DNA of 60,259 bases from an uncultured Bacteroidales bacterium (GTDB taxonomy: Bacteria > Bacteroidota > Bacteroidia > Bacteroidales > UBA932): positions 1 through 60,259 of the forward strand of contig CASFLY010000104.1 of NCBI GenBank assembly GCA_949295645.1. Reading direction: 5' to 3'. The position numbers and the translations under genes are program-made. This document shows positions 9,021-17,448 of this stretch, piece after piece. The stretch's first letter is position 1. Each line of letters begins with the position of its first letter. Under the pieces are notes generated by a model. The model made no database searches, was not told the origin of the DNA, and was given only the letters and a program-made list of their open reading frames with translations.

Positions 9021-9605
9021 ATGAGTCGGACCGTACGTTTCAGATATCCGAGGATCACACTGGTCATCGCGGTGTGTCTGCTGGCCCTGAGCTCTGCAAA
9101 GATGCAGGGCCAGCAGATAGCCGTAAAGACCAATGCCCTGATGTTGGGGGCACTGACGCCCAATCTCGGCTGCGAAATCGTCACCGGAGAACATTCGAGT
9201 GTGGATTTCTCGGCTTTCGGTCACAAGAACCCCTACGGCATCACCTCCACAATCATCGGGGCACAGCCTGAATTCAGGTTCTGGTTCAACGGGCGCCCGA
9301 TGACACGGGAATACATAGGCGTAGGAATGCTGCTTACGACCTACGACATCACATGGAAAAGGTCGGTGTACGACGGTGACGCCGTCGGCATAGGGATGAC
9401 CGGAGGCTATGTGTTCTCGATCGGGAGACGTTGGAACATAGAACTTTCCGGCAGTTTCGGTTTCATCGGATTCCGGCAGAAACAGTACTACGTGAATGAC
9501 AACTACGATTCTTATTTCACAGACGGAGGCAGCAGGGTGAACGGATGGGGCTACAAGATGTTTCCGGTAGAACTGGGCGTATCGGTCTGCTATATCATAA
9601 AATAA
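9021..9605 (+). CDS. DUF3575 outer-membrane protein
   Basis: 194 residues from ATG 9021 (a GTG two codons earlier is also possible). Signal peptide ends near SSAKMQGQ. The mature protein is a textbook DUF3575: IAVKTNALMLGALTPNLGCEI, then GAQPEFRFWFNGRPM, YIGVGMLLTTYDI, GGYVFSIGRRWNIELSGSFGF and a final aromatic strand VELGVSVCYIIK, consistent with an eight-strand outer-membrane barrel. It is a shorter relative of the first gene in the operon. The next gene begins 5 nt downstream. Confidence 0.82.
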   Translation: MSRTVRFRYPRITLVIAVCLLALSSAKMQGQQIAVKTNALMLGALTPNLGCEIVTGEHSSVDFSAFGHKNPYGITSTIIGAQPEFRFWFNGRPMTREYIGVGMLLTTYDITWKRSVYDGDAVGIGMTGGYVFSIGRRWNIELSGSFGFIGFRQKQYYVNDNYDSYFTDGGSRVNGWGYKMFPVELGVSVCYIIK

Positions 9606-9610
9606 CGGAA

Positions 9611-11890
9611 ATGAGGATTCTGCGCCATATCATAAAGACGGTTTTCGCGGCCGCGGGGCTCCTGTTGTCCATAGTCTGGGCATCCGGCCAGGAGATGAAA
9701 GTCGTTTCCGGAAGGATAGTGAACAAGACCACCAACATGCCTTTCGGGAACGAGGTGGCCGTGTTCATCTATAAATTCAATACTGTCGCCGAAGCCCGGG
9801 ATGCCTACCCGCAGATCAAGGACGGAGGGACCTTCTTCGCCAGCGACTACGAGACAGCGGACAACAACGGCTACTATCAGGTCCGCGTTCCGGAAACCGG
9901 AGCCCTTATCTTCAGGGCGGAGATGGCCGACGAACCGGTTCTCGAGGAGGTGAATTTCAGGATGGAAATCAATGTAGCTCTGGTCGGCGGGAACATCCTG
10001 AAATCCGCCGTAAAATCCGCCGAACTCACCACCATTGCCCCGATCCCCGAAAACCCTGAAATCGAAGGCAACAACCTCAGGGTAAAGGCCATCATTCCCG
10101 TCCCGAAAAACAACGGCAAGGCCAATGCCCGCCTCATACTCCAGCCGTTCCTGATGGACGGAGAGACGAACGACACGATAAAATGTCTGAGGCCGTACGT
10201 AGTCGACGGTAAAGAATATGCTGTGACGCAGGACAGAAGAATGGGGTTCGATGCCGGTTCCGATCCTCTGAAGCCGTATGTAAAGGACATCGAACTGACC
10301 GCCGACAGGATGAATATCCAGTGGGCGGACACCATAGAACTCAAAGACCCTCAGAAAAGCTATTTCGTAAGAGGCGTAGTCCGGTTCGAAGACTATCACA
10401 GGATATATTTCGAAAAAGACTACGAACTGGCGTCGGCCCGTGTCAGACGGCCTCTGAAATTCTTAGAATACTCGGTGGGCAACAGGGATCTGGATCCGAA
10501 CGACTATGTGGAAAGGGCGCAGAAGGAAAGGAGGAACACTTCCGACAGGATATCCCTGACATTCAAGATCGGGAAAGCGGAACTGGATGAAGCCGACTCA
10601 ATGAACAATATTTACCTGGACAGACTTAAAACGGACCTTCTGAACATAGTCCACGGGGAAGACACCCAGCTGAAGGAGTTTCACATCATCGGAGTGTCCT
10701 CCCCCGACGGGACATACGCAAAAAACCTGAGCCTGGCAAAGGAAAGGATGAAATTCGCCCTGAACCAGATAGCATCAGTCCTGCCGAGACGCGTGCGGGA
10801 AAGGGTGTATATGACGACTAAGGCCGAGGTGGCGCCGTGGAGCGATGTGGCGGACCTGATGATGCAGGACTCGTTGGTCACCGAAGCGGAAATCATCTAC
10901 GGCATCATAGACAAATACCCCGACGACCATGACAGACAGAGCAGGCAGATCAGGTCGCTGAAATTCTACAGGCCTACGGTCGTCGACTACCTGCCGAAAC
11001 TGCGATCCATCCAGTACTCCTACGTACAGGAAATAAACAGGGAGCTTACCCCAGCGGAAATCCTCGACCGGTACGAACACGACTATGACTACCGGAGCGG
11101 CAAAAAGGCCTTTGCCCTGTATGAATACTGGCATCTTTTCCAGATGGTAAAGGACAGCGACGAACTCTTCGAACTCTACAAAAGGGCGTTCGAAGACTCG
11201 AAGAAGGTATATCCGAAAGGCTGGGTGCTGGCAGCGAACAACCTGGCTTCGGAGTACATCATACGCGGCATCACAGACACGACGGTTCTGGCCCCGTTCA
11301 TCGACACGAGGGTGCATGCCGTGAACAAGAAAATCATGCACATGAACGGGGTCACGAGCGAAATCGTGAATCCGGAGGCGGTAGTAGCGAACCAGCTCTG
11401 CATGTTTCTGAAAGACAACAATTTCAAACGGGCCAGCGTCATGGCACAGCTGCTCCCGGACACTGACCGGAACAGGGAGCTGAAGGCCTTTACCATGTGT
11501 CTCGGAGGCTACTACAAGGGCGGACGGACGCAGGAGGAAAGGGAGGCAGCTAAAAGGACGTTCGACATAGTGAAGGAATCCACCCCGGTCAACAAGGTGG
11601 TAATGTACCTTGCGATGAATTCTGCAGGAGGGAATGCCCTTGCAGAGAGGGCAATGGCGGATCTGCCCCAGGACGATGCCCTGACATACTACCTGTGGGC
11701 GGTGATCTACAGCCGCAAGTTCGAGGCGGATCCCAATGACATCATGTCCCTGATGACCGCCGGGGACAATCTGACCCAGGCCTTTTTCAAGGATATGAAG
11801 TACATAGGCATAGCCGCCGGAGATGCCGACATAAACAAGGACATTTACAAGGACGCCGAAAGCAGGTACAAGAGCGGCAGCCTTTACTAA
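9611..11890 (+). CDS. OmpA-like / helical-repeat periplasmic protein of fimbrial operon
   Basis: 759 residues from ATG 9611, which follows the previous stop by 5 nt and gives a clear signal peptide ending near ASGQ; longer reading frames run into the preceding gene. Residues 25-115 resemble a carboxypeptidase-regulatory-like beta sandwich (VSGRIVNKTTNMPFG...NNGYYQVRVPETG). Around residues 312-430 is an OmpA-like segment (ISLTFKIGKAELD, then GVSSPDGTYAKNLSLAKERM). The rest is helical, TPR-like. It may bind peptidoglycan and organise pilus assembly. The order OmpA-like then helical repeats, with a shared SPDG motif, recurs in the protein at 18960-20600. Confidence 0.65.
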   Translation: MRILRHIIKTVFAAAGLLLSIVWASGQEMKVVSGRIVNKTTNMPFGNEVAVFIYKFNTVAEARDAYPQIKDGGTFFASDYETADNNGYYQVRVPETGALIFRAEMADEPVLEEVNFRMEINVALVGGNILKSAVKSAELTTIAPIPENPEIEGNNLRVKAIIPVPKNNGKANARLILQPFLMDGETNDTIKCLRPYVVDGKEYAVTQDRRMGFDAGSDPLKPYVKDIELTADRMNIQWADTIELKDPQKSYFVRGVVRFEDYHRIYFEKDYELASARVRRPLKFLEYSVGNRDLDPNDYVERAQKERRNTSDRISLTFKIGKAELDEADSMNNIYLDRLKTDLLNIVHGEDTQLKEFHIIGVSSPDGTYAKNLSLAKERMKFALNQIASVLPRRVRERVYMTTKAEVAPWSDVADLMMQDSLVTEAEIIYGIIDKYPDDHDRQSRQIRSLKFYRPTVVDYLPKLRSIQYSYVQEINRELTPAEILDRYEHDYDYRSGKKAFALYEYWHLFQMVKDSDELFELYKRAFEDSKKVYPKGWVLAANNLASEYIIRGITDTTVLAPFIDTRVHAVNKKIMHMNGVTSEIVNPEAVVANQLCMFLKDNNFKRASVMAQLLPDTDRNRELKAFTMCLGGYYKGGRTQEEREAAKRTFDIVKESTPVNKVVMYLAMNSAGGNALAERAMADLPQDDALTYYLWAVIYSRKFEADPNDIMSLMTAGDNLTQAFFKDMKYIGIAAGDADINKDIYKDAESRYKSGSLY

Positions 11891-11926
11891 AATAACGAAA
11901 TGATTTTGTCGGAGCAAGCTGATACT

Positions 11927-13255
11927 ATGAATCTGAAGAAAAAACATACGGGCCTGACGGCAATGCTGCTAACGCTTTTCTGGTGCCTGCCGGGCAATGC
12001 CGCCGGCATCCGCAACGGTGAAACTGCAGTACAGACTGACAGTACCGGGCAGTTCAACGCCCTCGATTACAGCATGCAGAAAAGGTTCAGGCCGAAAAAT
12101 GACCCGTTCATAACCGAAAGCTTCTTCGACAACACATTCATCGGGGTATCGGCCGGCATTTTCAACATGGCTCCCACTGGCGACAGCAGATTCGCGTTCG
12201 GTCCGCACGTCTCGTTTTCCGTCGGGAAATGGATAAATGAGTACAATGCCGTCCGCATAGAGCCGTCCTGGCGTAAATTCGCGAGGAAAAACGACATAGC
12301 CGAATTCGGCATAAGCAGCTTAGGCGTCAGCCACATGTTCAATGTCAGTTCCTATCTCGGAGGCTACCGCCGGAGCCGTTTTGTCGAATTTTCCACGGTA
12401 GAAGGCCTGACCTTCGGCCGGTCTTCGGAAAACGGCGGGAAAGCGAATTTCGCGTTCGGCATAAACCTCGGGCTGAATATGAGCCTGCGGCTTTCGGACA
12501 TTTTCGACCTGTACATCGAACCGGGAATAACGGTATATACAGACGGGGTCGATCATTCCGGAAAAAACAACTGGAGGCATTACGACCTCGGGTACGGAGC
12601 GGCGATCGGGATAGCCGCGAACATCGACGGAACCCCGAGAAGAAAGCCTGCAGCGCCGGAAACGGAAAAACAGGGAAGCACGTATGTCTCCCTGTTTGCA
12701 GGCCCGCAGATACAGAATTCCCAATCGGCAGTCAGGAACATCGGACTTTTCCGCAGCATCGGACCCCACGTCGGACTCACGGCCGGACACTGGATCAGGC
12801 GGTATTTTGCCCTTCAGGCTTCAGCGTTCTACTCTTCCGACAAGTGGATAAGGGACATAGACGGGACTTTCAGACAGACCCGTTATGCCGGCCTGAGAGT
12901 AGAGGGCCGGATAGATCCGCTCGCATTCATCCCCGGTTGGCAGGAAAAAAGCGGATTTTCCCTGCCTTTGCTGTTCGGGCCTGAAGCCGGATATATGTTC
13001 AAGGACGACAGGGCGATGAAAATTAACAAGGTCTATCTCGGGATTACGGCCGCACTTCAACTGAGATACAGGCTGACAGACTTCCTTTACGTCTACGCGG
13101 AGCCCCGTTTTTCCATTGTCCCCTACTGGCTGGACTTTTACTCAGGATACATCGAAGAACGCGGCGTCCGGGAAACATACTACGACGGACTCGTCAACCT
13201 GAACTTCGGAGTGGAATTGGACATCAACGCCTTCAGGCATACATCCCGGCCCTGA
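11927..13255 (+). CDS. Outer-membrane protein with two tandem beta-barrel-like domains
   Basis: 442 residues from ATG 11927, preferred over ATG 11900 because MNLKKKHTGLTAMLLTLFW begins a compact signal peptide ending at GNAAG. Two halves share a design: FIGVSAGIFNMAP...FGPHVSFSVGKWI in the first, YVSLFAGPQIQNS...IGPHVGLTAGHWI in the second, each followed by amphipathic strands, and a low-complexity spacer at about residues 235-250. The final strand ends in NFGVELDINAF. Probably an outer-membrane component closing the fimbrial operon; its precise role is unknown. Confidence 0.65.
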   Translation: MNLKKKHTGLTAMLLTLFWCLPGNAAGIRNGETAVQTDSTGQFNALDYSMQKRFRPKNDPFITESFFDNTFIGVSAGIFNMAPTGDSRFAFGPHVSFSVGKWINEYNAVRIEPSWRKFARKNDIAEFGISSLGVSHMFNVSSYLGGYRRSRFVEFSTVEGLTFGRSSENGGKANFAFGINLGLNMSLRLSDIFDLYIEPGITVYTDGVDHSGKNNWRHYDLGYGAAIGIAANIDGTPRRKPAAPETEKQGSTYVSLFAGPQIQNSQSAVRNIGLFRSIGPHVGLTAGHWIRRYFALQASAFYSSDKWIRDIDGTFRQTRYAGLRVEGRIDPLAFIPGWQEKSGFSLPLLFGPEAGYMFKDDRAMKINKVYLGITAALQLRYRLTDFLYVYAEPRFSIVPYWLDFYSGYIEERGVRETYYDGLVNLNFGVELDINAFRHTSRP

Positions 13256-13301
13256 TCCGACAATTTTCGAGCAGGCATTCCCCACTGTCATTTCGAGCAA
13301 T

Positions 13302-13405
13302 GTCATCCCGAGCGTAGTCGAGGGAGCTGCGAAGCCCGAAGTCGAGAAATCTGTCCATAGAATTGATTGTCTATGAACAGATCCCTCGACTTCGCTCGGG
13401 ATGAC
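13302..13405. repeat. Inverted pair of REP-like GTCATCCCGAGCG elements
   Basis: Arms 13302-13325 and 13382-13405 match in 23 of 24 positions as an inverted repeat. A second pair of arms, 13349-13360 and 13371-13382, is nested inside (11 of 12). It lies between the convergent fimbrial operon and clpB, and could end transcription from both sides, though there is no T tract. Same family as elements near 24.3, 35.2, 42.2, 43.9, 50.3 and 56.4 kb. Confidence 0.8.
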
Positions 13406-13461
13406 ACAGGAAAGAGCACTCGGGATGACACGGTGGCGGCTTCTGCCCCGCACAGTCCGCC

Positions 13462-15597
13462 TTACCGGATCAGGATATGCCCGTCCCTGACGTCTACGGT
13501 GATGACCGATTCCTTGTGGACGCTGCCGTCGAGGATGGCCTTGGCGATAAGGTTGACCAGTTCGCGCTGCATCAGACGCTTGATCGGACGCGCACCGTAG
13601 GCCGGGTCATACCCTTTGTCCGTCATATAGTCCTCGAAAGCTTCCGTAAAGGCTATGGAGACTCCGTTGGCCGCAAGCTTTTCCTTCAGGTCATTCATCT
13701 GCAGATGCAGGATTTCCCTTATGTCCTTTTTGGTGAGAGGCTCGAACATTATGATCTCGTCTATCCTGTTCAGGAATTCCGGCCGCACGGTATTCTTCAG
13801 GACGTCTATGACCTCTTTCCTGCATTGCGCCAGCATCCCTGACCTTTCGTTCCCGTCTTCAGGCATTTTATCCATATATCCCTGGATGATTTCCGCCCCT
13901 GCGTTGGACGTCATGATAAGGATAGTGTTCTTGAAATCGACTGTCCGTCCCTTGTTGTCGGTCAGACGCCCGTCGTCCAACACCTGAAGCAGGATATTGA
14001 ACACATCCGGATGGGCCTTTTCTATCTCGTCGAGCAGGATCACCGAGTACGGTTTCCTTCTGACCGCCTCAGTCAGCTGGCCTCCCTCGTCATAGCCTAC
14101 ATATCCCGGAGGCGCACCGACAAGCCGGCTCACGGAGTGCCGCTCCTGATACTCGCTCATATCGATTCGGGTCATCATATTCTCATCGTTGAAAAGGAAC
14201 TCAGCAAGAGCCTTGGCAAGCTCCGTCTTGCCCACACCGGTGGTTCCGAGGAAAAGGAACGAACCGATAGGCCGCTTCTCGTTCTGCAGCCCCGCCCGGC
14301 TTCTCCTCACGGCATCGGCGACGGCCTCGATGGCCTGGTCCTGGCCCACGACCCGCTTGTGAAGCTCGCTTTCCATCCTGAGCAGCTTCTCTTTTTCGCT
14401 TTCGAGCATCCTCTTGACTGGGATGCCGGTCCATTTGGCCACAACCTCCGCTATGTCTTCCGGAGTCACCGCCTCGGTAATGATCGGCTCCTTTATCGCA
14501 ACCTGCCTGGCGGTAAGCTCGTCGATTTTCTTCCTTGCTTCCGCCATTTTCCCGTAACGTATTTCCGCGACCTTTCCGTAGTCGCCTGCACGTTCTGCGC
14601 TCTGCGCCTGGATCTTATAGTCCTCTACCTGCTGACGGGCCGTCTGGAGTCCGGAAAGTATGGACTTTTCCTCATCCCATTTTTTCATCAGGACATCCCT
14701 CCGGGCATTCAGATCCTTGAGTTCTTCCTCGATTTTGTCCATCTTCAGGGAAACGCCTTCCCTCTTGATGGCGGCCTTTTCGATTTCGAGCTGGCGGATC
14801 CGGCTGTTCAGGGTGTCGATAGGCTCCGGCACGGAATTCATCTCCAGCCGCAGTTTCGAAGCGGCCTCGTCGACAAGGTCGATAGCCTTGTCCGGCAGGA
14901 ACCTGTTCGTGATATACCTGTGCGAGAGCTCCACGGCAGCTATCAGGGCGTCATCCTCGATTTTCACCTTGTGATGGTTCTCGTATTTCTCTTTCAGGCC
15001 CCTCAGTATGGAGATAGACTCAGCCGGTGTCGGCTCGTCCACCATCACCATCTGGAACCGCCTTTCGAGGGCCTTGTCCGATTCGAAGTATTTCTGGTAC
15101 TCGTCGAGGGTGGTAGACCCTATCGTCCTCAGTTCTCCCCTTGCCAAAGCCGGTTTCAGGATGTTCGAAGCATCCATCGCGCCGGAAGTACGGCCTGCAC
15201 CCACCAGGGTATGGATCTCATCTATAAAGAGGATGATCTCACCGTTGCTGTCCACGACTTCCTTCACCACGCCTTTCAGCCTTTCCTCGAATTCCCCCTG
15301 ATACTTGGCTCCGGCTATCAGGGCTCCGAGGTCGAGAGAATAGATTTTCTTCGATTTAAGGTTTTCCGGGACATTGCCGTTCACTATGTTCTGGGCTATG
15401 CCTTCGGAAATGGCGGTTTTACCCACTCCCGGCTCGCCGACGAGGATAGGATTGTTTTTCGTCCTCCGGCTCAGAATCTGGAGCACACGACGGATTTCTT
15501 CGTCACGGCCTATGACGGGATCCAGTTTCCCCTGTGCCGCCCTTTCGTTGAGGTTGACGGCAAATTTTTCAAGATATTCCAATTTATTGGTTTCCAT
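13462..15597 (-). CDS. clpB: ClpB-type AAA+ disaggregase lacking the N domain
   Basis: 711 residues; full ClpB has about 860. ClpB is a hexameric protein disaggregase acting with DnaK. The protein begins directly before the first AAA module (LNERAAQGKLDPVIGRDEEI; Walker A GEPGVGKT at residues 54-61). The coiled-coil middle domain (about 255-370) and second AAA module (Walker A GTTGVGKT; GAPPGYVGYDEGG pore loop; LLDEIEKAH) are intact. The roughly 150-residue N domain is absent, and no coding remnant is upstream. ATG 15597 has a strong AGGAGG 6 nt upstream (15604-15610), rare here. A structured repeat (15615-15737) occupies the leader. Confidence 0.93.
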   Translation of the reverse strand: METNKLEYLEKFAVNLNERAAQGKLDPVIGRDEEIRRVLQILSRRTKNNPILVGEPGVGKTAISEGIAQNIVNGNVPENLKSKKIYSLDLGALIAGAKYQGEFEERLKGVVKEVVDSNGEIILFIDEIHTLVGAGRTSGAMDASNILKPALARGELRTIGSTTLDEYQKYFESDKALERRFQMVMVDEPTPAESISILRGLKEKYENHHKVKIEDDALIAAVELSHRYITNRFLPDKAIDLVDEAASKLRLEMNSVPEPIDTLNSRIRQLEIEKAAIKREGVSLKMDKIEEELKDLNARRDVLMKKWDEEKSILSGLQTARQQVEDYKIQAQSAERAGDYGKVAEIRYGKMAEARKKIDELTARQVAIKEPIITEAVTPEDIAEVVAKWTGIPVKRMLESEKEKLLRMESELHKRVVGQDQAIEAVADAVRRSRAGLQNEKRPIGSFLFLGTTGVGKTELAKALAEFLFNDENMMTRIDMSEYQERHSVSRLVGAPPGYVGYDEGGQLTEAVRRKPYSVILLDEIEKAHPDVFNILLQVLDDGRLTDNKGRTVDFKNTILIMTSNAGAEIIQGYMDKMPEDGNERSGMLAQCRKEVIDVLKNTVRPEFLNRIDEIIMFEPLTKKDIREILHLQMNDLKEKLAANGVSIAFTEAFEDYMTDKGYDPAYGARPIKRLMQRELVNLIAKAILDGSVHKESVITVDVRDGHILIR

Positions 15598-15614
15598 ATT
15601 TTTCCCTCCTTTTT

Positions 15615-15737
15615 CCGGTGCGTCGGAACGGGCTATCTGCTGCGTTCTTTCGGGAATCGGGTTTGGTCATTTACGGAAGTAAACTCCCGGCGCCCTCTCC
15701 CTCAGGGCCTTGCATCTTACCCGTTCTGACGTACCGG
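15615..15737. repeat. Structured intergenic repeat, copy A
   Basis: An 18-bp outer stem joins 15615-15632 with 15720-15737 (two G-T pairs). Inside is a hairpin TTTAC (15670-15674), loop GGAA, GTAAA (15679-15683). Between the stems are CTGCTGCGTT and CCTTGCATCTTACCC. Copies B (34978-35096) and C (27913-28034) share this layout with different stem sequences. Lies in the leader of clpB, ending a few bases from its ribosome binding site. Confidence 0.75.
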
Positions 15738-15786
15738 CGTTATCAATAATATATACGGCCAAGCCGTCTGCATAATATATACAGCC

Positions 15787-15818
15787 ATAGCCGTCTGCCC
15801 TTGCGGACAAACGGCTAT
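15787..15818. other. 14-bp hairpin with 4-base loop between clpB and secG
   Basis: Arms 15787-15800 and 15805-15818 pair over 14 bp (two G-T), loop TTGC (GCAA read on the minus strand). The preceding 26 bases are part of a near-direct repeat, AATATATAC(G/A)GCCA(A/T)AGCCGTCTGC, at about 15747-15797. It follows secG on the minus strand and may end or stabilise its transcript; no T run follows. Confidence 0.5.
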
Positions 15819-15906
15819 CGTCAAAATATATTCCGATCAGATAATGACTGCCAAAATGTCAGTCTTCGGTAACTTGGAAAAACACGGGCTGCGCCGCAGG
15901 CCGGAA

Positions 15907-16275
15907 TTATTCAGCCTCTGCAGCAGGCGCCTCCTGGGCCGGAGCTTCCTGAGCAGGAGCCCCCTGTACAGGAGGGAACTGAGGCCGGCTTTCCTCAATG
16001 GAACGCTCTATCTGGTCCGTGACATCCATCCCGCCCTTTGTGTTTCCCGTAGTGACGAAAGAAGAAACGATGGCCACCACAAACACGAAAGCGACGAGGC
16101 CCCAGGTGATCTTTTCAAGAATATCGGCAGTCTGACGCACGCCGAAAGTCTGGTTGCCGGCAGCAAAGTTGCTGGCAAGTCCGCCTCCCTTGCTGTTCTG
16201 AAGCAGAACCACTATTGTAAGGAATACGCTTGCGATTATTATAAGTACTGCCAGAATCGTAAAAACCACATTCAT
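15907..16275 (-). CDS. secG: Preprotein translocase subunit SecG
   Basis: 122 residues. SecG is the small subunit of the SecYEG inner-membrane channel. Two transmembrane helices (about residues 3-25 and 55-77) flank the conserved LLQNSKGGGLASNFAAGNQTFG stretch. The cytoplasmic tail is extended and contains repeated PAQEAPAQEAPA, as in other Bacteroidetes SecG proteins. It sits 15 nt after the TPR-like gene in the usual Bacteroidetes order (regulator, lptE, TPR, secG). Confidence 0.95.
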   Translation of the reverse strand: MNVVFTILAVLIIIASVFLTIVVLLQNSKGGGLASNFAAGNQTFGVRQTADILEKITWGLVAFVFVVAIVSSFVTTGNTKGGMDVTDQIERSIEESRPQFPPVQGAPAQEAPAQEAPAAEAE

Positions 16276-16290
16276 AATTATCCTGAAATT

Positions 16291-16896
16291 TTAATATTCC
16301 CGTTCAAGTTTTCGTATAAGGGCTGCAAAGTAAGCATTTTTTTCCGGATATGCCAAACTTAGTTTCGAATAAATCTTCCTGGCCTGTTCCGGATAACCCT
16401 GCTCTGCATATATCTGCGCTAAAGTTTCCGTGTAGAACTCCGGCATTTCGTCGGACGGGCTGCCGCTGTCGGCACAGACGGCATCTTCATTATTATATTT
16501 GACGGATTTCCGGAAAGCCCCGTCTTCCGGACGCTTCACCGTATCGTACTGCTCCTGCGAAAAATAGTCGCCGCCGACCACGAAGACCTTTCTTCCGCCA
16601 GGCTCCCGCCCATCCTGCCGTACGGCATCCCCCGCAATATACGACTTCAGCAAAGCTTCTATATCCTTGTCAGAGCAGTCTCCGCCATTCTTTTTGCGGA
16701 CGATCCCGGAAAGCGCCTTCCGGGAAGAGACGTACATCGACGCGTCGGCAAGCGCCGCAGCAGCCGTCTCCCCGTCACCCATTGCAGCAAGCCGCACGCA
16801 AAGCTCCTTGCGGGCATTGCCGAACCAGGGATAAAGGTTCACGACCCCGACCAGTTCGTCGAGCGTGAGTGTCTTGAGATTGATGTATCCTCCCAT
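16291..16896 (-). CDS. TPR-like hypothetical protein of the lptE-secG cluster
   Basis: 201 residues, no signal peptide. N-terminal segment NLKTLTLDELVGVVNLYPWFGNARKELC and the C-terminal TPR-like helix pair (ETLAQIYAEQGYPEQARKIYSKLSLAYPEKNAYFAALI) are what is usual for the protein found between lptE and secG in Bacteroidales. Function unknown. It starts 3 nt after the lptE stop, so the two are translationally coupled. Confidence 0.75.
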   Translation of the reverse strand: MGGYINLKTLTLDELVGVVNLYPWFGNARKELCVRLAAMGDGETAAAALADASMYVSSRKALSGIVRKKNGGDCSDKDIEALLKSYIAGDAVRQDGREPGGRKVFVVGGDYFSQEQYDTVKRPEDGAFRKSVKYNNEDAVCADSGSPSDEMPEFYTETLAQIYAEQGYPEQARKIYSKLSLAYPEKNAYFAALIRKLEREY

Positions 16897-16899
16897 ATC

Positions 16900-17418
16900 C
16901 TACCATTGCGCCACCGTGGCATTGAAAATATCCTCCACGAGCTTGTCTATGATTTCCTCGCACAGACCGGCCTCTACCGCATCGAGAGCCTGGGTGGCGT
17001 CGAAATCCGCGTATGCCGAGAAAGACTGCTCGAGGTTGTCTTCCGGGTATTTGTTGTTTGTAAAATAGATTTTCACATTGACGGTAAGCCTGTTCTGCGC
17101 AGCCACCTCGTCTGCCGTAATACCCATCGCCTTGACATCGTAGCCGATGATTTCCCCGACTATGTCGAGATCTCCTTCCTCGTCGACCTGCTCAAGCCGC
17201 GTCAGCCTGCGGAACTGGTCTTTAAGGGCTTCCGTGAGTTCGTTGCTCAGAGTAGGGTTCACCCTCAGGGCCTTGTATTCGAAATAGTGGATATTTACCG
17301 TATTCACGTCCGGCTGGATGGAGGTTCCTGAAAACGAATATATTCCGCAGGAGCGGACGATGAATGCGGTTGCCGCCAGCGAAACGATGAAAACTATTGC
17401 AGATATTGTTCTTTTCAT
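16900..17418 (-). CDS. lptE: LptE-family LPS-assembly lipoprotein
   Basis: 172 residues. Leader ends at Cys24 (FIVRSCGIYSFSGTSI); the CGIYSFSG start after the cysteine is typical of Bacteroidetes LptE. LptE plugs the LptD barrel that inserts lipopolysaccharide into the outer membrane. The rest is a single alpha/beta domain with VNIHYFEYKA and VNVKIYFTNNK strands. Downstream of the sigma-54-type regulator by 30 nt. Confidence 0.88.
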   Translation of the reverse strand: MKRTISAIVFIVSLAATAFIVRSCGIYSFSGTSIQPDVNTVNIHYFEYKALRVNPTLSNELTEALKDQFRRLTRLEQVDEEGDLDIVGEIIGYDVKAMGITADEVAAQNRLTVNVKIYFTNNKYPEDNLEQSFSAYADFDATQALDAVEAGLCEEIIDKLVEDIFNATVAQW

Positions 17419-17448
17419 ATTCTGAAGGTCTCGCGACCGATAGTTTAC

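Noticed and set aside
14011-15729. 572-codon open frame on the plus strand
   Set aside because: It lies antisense to clpB, which has full family motifs; the long frame reflects GC-rich codon structure.
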